A stretch of DNA of 64,000 nucleotides from assembly GCF_031127835.1 (NCBI RefSeq), contig NZ_JARXHX010000008.1:124001-188000 (forward strand). Reading direction: 5' to 3'. Made by a program: the position numbers and the translations under genes. How positions within the stretch are numbered: position 1 is the stretch's first letter; each line of letters begins with the position of its first letter. This DNA is from Pelagicoccus sp. SDUM812002 (lineage in GTDB: Bacteria; Verrucomicrobiota; Verrucomicrobiia; Opitutales; Opitutaceae). The notes under the pieces are model-generated. The model was not told where the DNA came from. It saw only the letters and a list, made by a program, of their open reading frames with translations, and did not search any database. This document shows positions 57,349 to 64,000 of the stretch, piece after piece.

Positions 57349-58338
57349 CTACGGTGCGGAGCCGGTGATGACGGCCCGTTTAGGGGCGGGGTAACCCTCG
57401 ATGGTCTTGCTGGGGTCGCTCGGGTCCAAGAAGTCCTTGAGCGATTGGAAGACCATCCAGTCTGTACTACGTTGCTCCTGAGTTGTTGTAGTGGATACGT
57501 CGATGACCTTGATATCTCGATAGCGGCATCGGGTCATCCATTGTACAAGGGTTTCGACGGTGGGAATGAACCAGACATTTTTCATCTTTGAGTAGTACTG
57601 GTCGGGCACCAGAGAGTAGCCAAGGGGGCCGTCGACGACGATGGTTTCGAGCACCAGTTCGCCGCCGGGGCGCAGGAAATTTCGTAGTTCGTAGAGATGG
57701 TCGATTGGGGAACGACGGTGATAGAGTATCCCCATACTGAATACGGTGTCGAATACGGGAAGAGCGGGAGGGAGGCCTTCGATGCCGAAGGGCAGGACCC
57801 AGACCGGGGGCTCTTGCAAGTATTTGCGTACGGCAAGGTACTGCATGACGTAGAGGAGGAAGGGGTCGGTGCCAAGGGCGAGCTTGGCTCCAGCGCCAGC
57901 CATGCGCCAGCAGTGGTAGCCGCTGCCGCATCCGATATCGAGGACGAGCCGTCCGGCAAGATCTGAGATGCTGGTTAGGAGACGGTCCCACTTGAGGTCG
58001 GAGCGCCACTCGGTGTCGATATGGGTTCCGAAAAAGTCGAATGGGCCTTTTCGCCAAGGGCGGAAGTTATGAAGGGTCTCTGGCAGGGACTCACGCTGGT
58101 TTGTATCCAGATCTTCTGGAAGGCCGATTTGGATTGCAGGGGAGGTTGAGAGATCGCGTGACAAGCACCCGCCTACATCGGGTAGAGCGTCGATGGCGTT
58201 TAACCAGCGGTCGAGGTGTCCGTTGTTGGACTCGAGGATGGTCGGCTCGACGGTTTGGCGAAGGGTGGGGATCCAAGGCTCAAGATCGGTGTCTGCGAGT
58301 TTCTCGTAGAGTTTCTTGTAGGTGGAAAGTGGTGACAT
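57349..58338 (-). CDS. cmoB: tRNA U34 carboxymethyltransferase
   Basis: A 329-residue enzyme that transfers the carboxymethyl group of carboxy-SAM to 5-hydroxyuridine at tRNA position 34, giving cmo5U. Family features are the tail of the N-terminal domain WRKGPFDFFGTHIDTEWRSD, the SAM-fold motif VLDIGCGSGYHCWRMAGAGA and FSMGILYHRRSPIDHL. Its partner cmoA lies 83 nt upstream. Substrates include tRNA-Pro(UGG), also encoded in this window. An upstream TTG (58362) is rejected in favour of the ATG. Confidence 0.92.
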   Translation of the reverse strand: MSPLSTYKKLYEKLADTDLEPWIPTLRQTVEPTILESNNGHLDRWLNAIDALPDVGGCLSRDLSTSPAIQIGLPEDLDTNQRESLPETLHNFRPWRKGPFDFFGTHIDTEWRSDLKWDRLLTSISDLAGRLVLDIGCGSGYHCWRMAGAGAKLALGTDPFLLYVMQYLAVRKYLQEPPVWVLPFGIEGLPPALPVFDTVFSMGILYHRRSPIDHLYELRNFLRPGGELVLETIVVDGPLGYSLVPDQYYSKMKNVWFIPTVETLVQWMTRCRYRDIKVIDVSTTTTQEQRSTDWMVFQSLKDFLDPSDPSKTIEGYPAPKRAVITGSAP

Positions 58339-58421
58339 AATTTTTGCCCACGAATCTCGCAAATTTGCGCGAATCGGCTGTTGTTGAATTCGTGAAGCTC
58401 CGATTGATTTGTGGGAGAATC

Positions 58422-59165
58422 TTACTTAAAGGCGAGGAAGGAGGCAAAGTTGAAGCATTGCAGCCAGATTTCGTCGCGAGCGAAGCCGGCTTGCGAGAGG
58501 CGGGTTTCGTGGGCGTCGATCGTTTCGGGGATGAGTACGTTCTCGATGGCGGCTCGCTTCTGGGCGATCTCTAGGTCGCTGTAGCCATGGGCTCGTTTGA
58601 AGTCGTGGTGGAGGGTGGTGAGGTCGGCTTGGATTTGCGGGTCGTCGAAGAGGATCTTTTCGGACAGCACCAGTACGCCGCCGGGTATGAGGCCTTCGCG
58701 GATGCGGGTGAGCAGGGCGCACCGTTCCTCCTGCGGAATGAACTGCAGGGTGAAGTTGAGGACGACGATGGAGGCGTTTTCGATAAGGGTGTCCTGTATG
58801 TCCTGGCAGCTGAGCTCGATGCGGTGAGCTTTTTCGACAGCGGCGAGGTTGGGGCGGCAGCGGTCGAGCATGGCGGCGGAGTTGTCGACGCCTACGAAGG
58901 TGACGTCTTGCGTTTTTAGCTTGGCGCCCATGGAGGCGATGCCGGCTCCGAGCGAGCAACCGAGGTCGTAGATGCGAGTGCCTGGCTTGGCGTAGTGTTG
59001 GGCTATGATTCCGAGGAGGGATAAGGTCATGCCATAACCGGGTACGGACCGGCGGATCATGTCATCGAAGACTTCGGCTACGGTTTCGTCGAAAGCGAAG
59101 GCCGCGACTTGGCCGCGGGGGTCGGCGTAGACTTGGTCTTTATTGGTTTGTTTTGGCTCTGGCAT
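58422..59165 (-). CDS. cmoA: Carboxy-S-adenosyl-L-methionine synthase
   Basis: A 247-residue enzyme, the same length as E. coli CmoA. It converts SAM and prephenate to carboxy-SAM. Motifs are FAFDETVAEVFDDMIRRSVPGY and YDLGCSLGAG (SAM site), then VVLNFTLQFIPQEER. It forms a likely operon with cmoB. It diverges from the TonB-receptor remnant. Confidence 0.94.
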   Translation of the reverse strand: MPEPKQTNKDQVYADPRGQVAAFAFDETVAEVFDDMIRRSVPGYGMTLSLLGIIAQHYAKPGTRIYDLGCSLGAGIASMGAKLKTQDVTFVGVDNSAAMLDRCRPNLAAVEKAHRIELSCQDIQDTLIENASIVVLNFTLQFIPQEERCALLTRIREGLIPGGVLVLSEKILFDDPQIQADLTTLHHDFKRAHGYSDLEIAQKRAAIENVLIPETIDAHETRLSQAGFARDEIWLQCFNFASFLAFK

Positions 59166-59192
59166 GAACGTGGCTGTATCGTTCGAGAGTGA

Positions 59193-59801
59193 ATGGGAGA
59201 TCGTGATGGTGACAAGCCTGCTTCAGGTCTTGAGCTCAAGAGAACAGAGCCCCTAGTCCGAAGTCTAAGGTTTTGGAGGTCTAAGGAAGTTATAGCACTT
59301 ACCAGCACTCAGTGTTCGAAGGTGACGACGTGGGAACGGTTTTCGGTCGTGACGGCCGCGGATGCACGGTTTTACGCTTTCGAATTAGATTTGAGGTATC
59401 ACGCAACCGAGGAGGAGGGCCACCATCTTTACATCGACTTGTTGATGGAACAGACGCGTGCGACAAACGAGAGTTTCGGGACCAATTTGCCGCCGATTTC
59501 GACGCGGAGGGTATCAACGCGAATGGAGTACAGCTTGGGTAAGTGGATTTTCGGTTGGGAAGGTAGCCTACATGAGGCAGCTTCTCACTTGGCTCCGTAT
59601 GAGCTGCCGACGGATCGTTACTTCATGTGGGGCGCAGACGTGAATTGTCGATTGCGGGAGTCGGCGCGCGGGACGGTCGATGTCTTTTGGGTTGGAAGCA
59701 ATCTTAGCGATGAGGAAGGGCGTCCGCACGGTTTCTACCTTAAAGATTTGACGCCCGTGCCGGGGCGAAGCGTGAAGGTAGGGCTACGTATGCGTTGGTA
59801 G
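59193..59801 (+). pseudogene. TonB-dependent receptor, 3' remnant
   Basis: The last 155 or so codons of this frame look like the final beta-strands of a TonB-dependent receptor: ADARFYAFELDLRYH, TNLPPISTRR, EGSLHEAASHLAPYELPTD, then the closing LTPVPGRSVKVGLRMRW, with an aromatic last residue. The beginning of the frame (to about 59325) has no such resemblance, and no plug, signal peptide or upstream barrel is present within the 28-nt gap to cmoA. It is a truncated relic, presumably left after a deletion. Confidence 0.7.
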
Positions 59802-59803
59802 GA

Positions 59804-61575
59804 TTAGTGTTGGGCGGCAAGGAGCTTCTGGAATTTGCTTCCGTTGCGTTGGGAGAGTTCGCCGTAGCTACCGGTTTCGACGATTCGTCCTGACTCTACC
59901 ACTACAATGCGGTCAGCGCTGCGAATGGTGCTGAGCCGGTGGGCGATGGTAATGGTGGTTCGGCCCTGGGCGAGGGTCTCGAGGGCTTTCTGCACGAGTC
60001 TTTCGCTTTCGTTGTCGAGGGCGGAAGTGGCTTCGTCGAGCACGAGGATGGCGGGGTCGCGCAAGATGGCGCGGGCGATGGCGATGCGTTGGCGTTGGCC
60101 GCCCGAGAGGCTAGCTCCTCGTTCTCCGACTCGGGTTTGCATGCTATCTGGGAGTTGGGAGATGAATTCCCAAGCGTTAGCTTGGCGAGCGGCTTCGATC
60201 GCTTCTTCCTCGGTAGCTTCCGGACGGCCGAAGCGGATGTTTTCGAGAATGGTACCCGAAAGCAGGATACTGTCTTGCATGACTATGGCGCATTGCCGAC
60301 GGAGGTGACGCATGTCGATAATGGCTTGTTCTTGGCCGTCGATGAGGATGCGGCCTTCCTCCGGGGCGTATAGACCGAGCAGAGGTTGACGAGGGTGCTC
60401 TTGCCAGAACCGGATCCACCGACAAAGGCGACGTTTTCGCCCGGGGCAATTGAGAGCTCCATATTTTGGAGGACTTTGACCCCGTCTTTTTTGTAGGAAA
60501 AGGCGACATTTTGGAAGTCGACTGCGCCACGCAAGTACTTTGGGCGTTCCTGGCCTCGTCACTGTTCCACGTAGTCGGAGTCGATGAGCTCCTTGATGCT
60601 GTTATAGCTCTCGGCTGCTAGCAAATACTGGATGCTGAATTGGGCGAAGATATTGATAGGATTGAGAATGGTGGGGAGGGCGCCTACCAGAGCGATGAGT
60701 GCGCCAATGCTCATTTTTCCGATGATCACTAGGTAGGCGCCGAAGCAGACCGCTAGGATATTAATAGCGGAGTGCATGGTAAAGACGGCCACGTTCATGC
60801 CTTGGTTGACGAGCATTTGGCTGACGCGGGTAGAGGAGTAGGCGTCGCTGACGCCGTCGAGTTCGCCTTGGACTTGAGGCTCTTGGCCGTATCCGCGAAC
60901 CAACTTTAGGGCGGAGATGTATTCGCTCGCCTTACCGGTTAGTTTTTCGCGGGCGAGGCGGACTTCGCGGTTCTTGCGCTCGATGCGGGCAGTGTAGCGG
61001 AAGCGGATCAGCGCGAAGATGGGGACGGTGGTGAAGACGAAAAGAGCGTTCCATGGGTTGATCCAGACGAGGGTAGCGATGAGGGCGACGGAGCGGATAA
61101 TTTCCGGAATTATGTTTAACAGGATGGGTATGACCGCGCCTTCGATGTTTTGGGTGTCGAAAGCGTATTTGCTGAGAAGTCGACCAGTCTGAGTTTTGTC
61201 TAGGAAGCCAAAGTGCATGAACTGGAGCTTGCGAAAGATGCGCGAGCGCAGGCTGACCATAACCACCTGCACGCGGCTGGACAATATCTGCAGGGCGAAG
61301 TACATGGCACCGTAGTGGATGAAGATAAGGATTAAGCCGTATCCGCAGAACAGTAGCATCTCCATCATGTCGCTGCGGGGGATGGAGTGGTCGACTATGT
61401 ATTGGGTGATCAGCGGAAAGGGGACGACTGCAAGGACGCTGAAGGTTCGCCAGAAATGAAACCACGCAAAGGGACCCTGCTGGGCAGTGAGGAAGCCGAG
61501 GAGGGTGGAGGCTTTGAGAGGATCGTTTCGTTTCATTTGGATTCTGGAGGCGTCCTTTTCTCGCTCGTTCGCCAA
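59804..61575 (-). pseudogene. MsbA-like ABC transporter with nonsense codon and frameshift
   Basis: The gene would encode a fused ABC exporter. The membrane domain (from a TTG at 61575 or an ATG at 61536) is intact to SDYVEQ and then meets an in-frame TGA at 60559-60561. The same frame continues as the start of the ATPase domain with the Walker A GGSGSGKST. Near 60382-60387 the frame shifts by one base, and the rest (LLGLYAPEEGRIL, LSGGQRQRIAIARAI, LVLDEATSALD, AHRLSTI) lies in another frame to the stop at 59804. With both lesions undone, one half-transporter of about 590 residues results. It is either a real pseudogene or a sequence-quality problem. Confidence 0.8.
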
Positions 61576-61933
61576 TCGATTTAGGTCCTATAGCTCGTGG
61601 CATCTATGATTTCTGATCGTCCAGATAAATGTCGACCAGAGAGTGTCCTATAGTAGGAGGCGTCGTCTTCTGAGTTCGCTCGGAGGGGGCAATATGAAAT
61701 CGAAAGCGCATAAGGTGGATCGCTCCGCGGCTTCTGAGGGGTCTTTTTGGTGCTTAGGGTAAGTACTCCATGGCTCCGTAAATTACGCTACATTTTTCCC
61801 CTAACTTTATCAGTGAAAGGCATTTACTGTAATGCATAATTGGCTAGCCTTGGGCCCAATATTGGGCTTTGGCACTTGTATGTTTCCTGAGTGATCCTAC
61901 AACTGTGCTTTTAAGATTTGGGAGAGTGCCGTT
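61576..61933. other. Intergenic region of 358 nt
   Basis: It is the upstream region of the REC-kinase/methyltransferase pair. It holds a 14-bp perfect palindrome (61854-61867), an imperfect palindrome GCATT-N6-AATGC (61820-61835) and a GGGAGAG ribosome binding site at about 61919. No gene is seen. Confidence 0.6.
61854..61867. promoter_or_regulatory. 14-bp perfect palindrome, possible operator
   Basis: GCCCAATATTGGGC is fully self-complementary and lies 66 bp upstream of the TTG start at 61934. The position suits an operator for a dimeric regulator. Its function is inference; about four such palindromes are expected by chance in 64 kb. Confidence 0.35.
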
Positions 61934-63010
61934 TTGACGAATAATAAAAAAAAAATACTACTCATCGACGACGACCCTTCCGTGAGCGCAGCGCTTTCGA
62001 TGTTGCTCAAGGATGACTACGAGCCCTATGCGGCGGATACAGTGCGAGACGGCATCCGGCTCTTCGATACGATCCAGCCGAGTGTGGTGATATTGGATTT
62101 GCATTTGCCCGACCAGCATGGATTGGAGGCGCTGCGATCGATTCGGACTCTAGACCGATCGGTGCGAGTCATAATCTTAACGGGTTACGCGACTTTGGAC
62201 GTAGTGGAGGAGTCCATGCGCTTGGGGGCGTCAGACTGCTTGCACAAGCCCTTCGATGCGGCGAAGTTGCGTTCTCGCCTGAAGGAGCTCGTGGATGAAG
62301 AAGAGGCGGAAGCCCAAGAGTTGCGGGTGGGTGAAGAGCGCAGCCGCTATGAGGTGCCAGAGGAAGGATTGGTTTCCTCCACGTTCTTGCATGACGTTAG
62401 CAACCCCTTGACCAGTCTGCAGGCCTTAACCCTGCTTCTCAAGGAAGGTACGGACGACGAGGAAACACGTCGCAAGCTCGCCCGAATGATCGAACAGAAT
62501 GTGGCTTACCTCGGGTCCTTGATTGACCAGTGGAGAGCGTTTTCCGAGCCGCACACTTTGGTAAACGATTATGCGACCCTTGAGGAGATATCGCAGGAGG
62601 CGGTGGGATTTGTTAGCCTGAGAGCGGAAGCCAAGGAAGTGTCTTTGATAATGGACGTGGAGAAGGGTGATGTCATCCCCCAGCTAAACCGCCATGCGAC
62701 GGCTCGGATTTTAGTAAATCTCCTGCAGAACGCGATAGAAGCATCGCCTCGAGCCTTTGGGAAGGTGATCCTCCGGGCGTATTCGCGGGACGAATCCGTA
62801 GAGTTTACGGTTCGCGACAATGGCGACGGGATCGCGCCGAGTGAGACCCAACGCGTTTTTGAGCCGCGCTATACTACCAAAAAGAAAGGTACCGGGTTGG
62901 GGCTTTTTATCGCCCGCCACATTGTGGAGGGAGCCAAGGGATCGATAACCATTTGTTCGCGACCCGGTCGCGGAACCACATTTACCGTCCAGCTTCCCGC
63001 TTGTAGATGA
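61934..63010 (+). CDS. Response-regulator/histidine-kinase hybrid (PhcR-like)
   Basis: A 358-residue soluble protein with a receiver domain (1-120, phosphoacceptor Asp55 in VVILDLHLPD). A phosphoacceptor helix follows with His153 in FLHDVSNPLTSL, an unusual H-box (HDVSNP) typical of kinases in this type of locus. A HATPase domain has LVNLLQNAIEAS, RDNGDGIAPSE and KKGTGLGLFIARHIV. It starts with TTG, preceded by GGGAGAG at 8 nt. Its last codons overlap the methyltransferase start (ATGA), so the two are translationally coupled. The REC-HK order matches PhcR of Ralstonia. Confidence 0.85.
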   Translation: MTNNKKKILLIDDDPSVSAALSMLLKDDYEPYAADTVRDGIRLFDTIQPSVVILDLHLPDQHGLEALRSIRTLDRSVRVIILTGYATLDVVEESMRLGASDCLHKPFDAAKLRSRLKELVDEEEAEAQELRVGEERSRYEVPEEGLVSSTFLHDVSNPLTSLQALTLLLKEGTDDEETRRKLARMIEQNVAYLGSLIDQWRAFSEPHTLVNDYATLEEISQEAVGFVSLRAEAKEVSLIMDVEKGDVIPQLNRHATARILVNLLQNAIEASPRAFGKVILRAYSRDESVEFTVRDNGDGIAPSETQRVFEPRYTTKKKGTGLGLFIARHIVEGAKGSITICSRPGRGTTFTVQLPACR

Positions 63011-64000
63011 ACAGCAGCCAAGACCTAGAAAACGAAAGTATTATCATTTGCCGCAACAGCCAGGGGACCCAATTAAGGGCCACCTTGATGCGGATGACCC
63101 GTTATCTCGTCACCTTCGAGGTCTACAATCCTTACAGCATCTTGCAGCTGTCCGAGGTGTTGGGTGAATTTGAGATCATCATAAATTCGCGTAAGGTCTA
63201 CAGCGGTCGGGCCATCGTGAGCAACATGGTGAACACGGGCCTGGTGCTGGTCTGCGAGGCTACCCTGGATGACGAGAGCTGGATGGATGTGGAAATCCTG
63301 TCTCCGGCGACCCAAGTCGAGCGGCTGGCTTCAGACTTCGATCGCCTGATAAAGGATTGGAGCAAGCTCGAAGCGGTTTCCCCCGAGTTGAAGGTTGTCG
63401 TTTCGGACATCGAGACCTTGTTGACGGACTTGCAGCGCTGGACCGAGCAATTGGAGATTGCTGTACGTTCGTCACCTCCACCCGACCGCGCACGCAACGA
63501 GGTGCAGGTGATCGAAAGAGTGAATACAATGGTACTCCCTGTCGTTGCCGAGCAGTTCAAGAAATTTGAGGTCGTCACGGAGAGAGTAGCCGACGAGGCG
63601 GCGTCCATTCACCGGGCCTACTGCCGCCGCCAGCTTCACCCTCTCGTCATGTGCGCTCCTTTCGTGCATCGCACTTACGAGAAGCCTCTCGGTTACGCGG
63701 GCGACTATGAAATGGTGAACATGATTTTGCGCGACCCGAAGGAGGGAGCTTCTATCTTCGCCAAGATAGTTAACAGCTTTTTCGTAGCGGCGCCCCCAGC
63801 AGAGGCCCACCGTAACCGCATAACCTACCTGATGGGCATGCTATCGTCCGAAACGCGCCGCCGCATGCGCGCGGGCAAGACCGCGCGAATCTTCAACCTT
63901 GGCTGTGGCCCAGCTCGCGAGGTGCAGGGGTTTCTCATGGACGACGATTTGTGTGAACGAGCAGACTTTGCTCTGCTCGACTTCAATAAAGAAACAATCG
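63007..64000 (+). CDS. SAM-dependent methyltransferase, PhcB-like (partial)
   Basis: An open frame of 331 codons that continues past the window edge. The N-terminal 90 residues form a PilZ-like beta domain (YLVTFEVYNPYSILQLSEV). A helical middle leads to a strongly family-specific stretch, YCRRQLHPLVMCAPFVHRT and YEKPLGYAGDYEMVNM. The SAM-binding motif IFNLGCGPAREVQ and motif II LLDFNK follow. Close relatives are usually named EF 3-hydroxypalmitic acid methyl ester biosynthesis proteins (PhcB). The role is inferred: methylation of a hydroxy-fatty acid to make a diffusible signal. It overlaps the kinase gene by 4 bp. Confidence 0.85.
   Translation, partial: MNSSQDLENESIIICRNSQGTQLRATLMRMTRYLVTFEVYNPYSILQLSEVLGEFEIIINSRKVYSGRAIVSNMVNTGLVLVCEATLDDESWMDVEILSPATQVERLASDFDRLIKDWSKLEAVSPELKVVVSDIETLLTDLQRWTEQLEIAVRSSPPPDRARNEVQVIERVNTMVLPVVAEQFKKFEVVTERVADEAASIHRAYCRRQLHPLVMCAPFVHRTYEKPLGYAGDYEMVNMILRDPKEGASIFAKIVNSFFVAAPPAEAHRNRITYLMGMLSSETRRRMRAGKTARIFNLGCGPAREVQGFLMDDDLCERADFALLDFNKETI

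Noticed and set aside
1-64000. CRISPR arrays, insertion sequences or prophage
   Set aside because: No regularly spaced repeats, transposase-like proteins or phage structural genes were found.

Overview
This window looks like chromosomal DNA from a heterotrophic, aerobic, Gram-negative bacterium, most likely a marine member of the Verrucomicrobiota (Opitutae, Pelagicoccus-like). That placement is inference. It rests on the style of the large TonB-dependent receptor (mature N-terminus with an SPFVVDGS-type stretch), the ECF sigma factor type, the FG-GAP/ASPIC giant secreted protein, a Bacteroides-type SdhCAB, a caa3 oxidase with a fused subunit I/III, a PEP-CTERM/exosortase pair, and the scarcity of Shine-Dalgarno sequences before otherwise clear genes. 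No 16S rRNA gene is present to test it.

Layout. (1) 1-13.7 kb: an ECF sigma factor, a secreted esterase, a 1408-residue secreted fusion of FG-GAP repeats, an ASPIC/UnbV domain, an Ig-like domain and a vanadium haloperoxidase domain, a TonB-dependent receptor, and a three-gene molybdenum hydroxylase operon of the PaoABC type. (2) 13.9-27.9 kb: a carbohydrate-utilisation region with a heparinase II/III-like lyase, a LacI regulator, an MFS sugar transporter, a GH30 lipoprotein, a GH78-type rhamnosidase, two more esterases, an apiosidase-like (DUF4038) hydrolase with a C-terminal frameshift, and an S1 sulfatase. (3) 28.1-33.8 kb: a five-gene caa3-type cytochrome oxidase operon on the minus strand. 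(4) 34.6-45.4 kb: tRNA-Pro(TGG) and housekeeping genes: a LysM protein, a Nudix hydrolase, a REC-histidine kinase, sdhCAB, gpsA, a UMF1-type MFS transporter and a CNNM/CBS protein. (5) 45.5-54.8 kb: an eight-gene same-strand block made of a CreBC-like two-component pair, a VIT/vWA protein with a PEP-CTERM tail, an exosortase with a C-terminal extension, and a PqiA-PqiA-PqiB-PqiC envelope transport set. (6) 54.9-61.6 kb: a CPA2 antiporter, cmoB and cmoA (tRNA wobble cmo5U34 synthesis), a 3' remnant of a TonB receptor, and an ABC transporter gene with two lesions. (7) 61.9-64 kb: a TTG-started REC-histidine kinase overlapping by 4 bp a PhcB-like SAM methyltransferase that runs off the window.

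How the genes fit together. Region 2 has the parts needed to take up and degrade a sulfated, probably rhamnose-containing polysaccharide, with several enzymes lacking export signals. Region 3 and sdhCAB supply aerobic respiration. Region 5 is the most unusual: regulator pair, single envelope target and the enzyme that would process it are encoded consecutively. The arrangement parallels the proteobacterial dedicated sortase system, but the transpeptidase is an exosortase. Region 7 pairs a hybrid REC-kinase with a fatty-acid-methyl-ester-type methyltransferase, recalling the phc quorum-sensing locus of Ralstonia.
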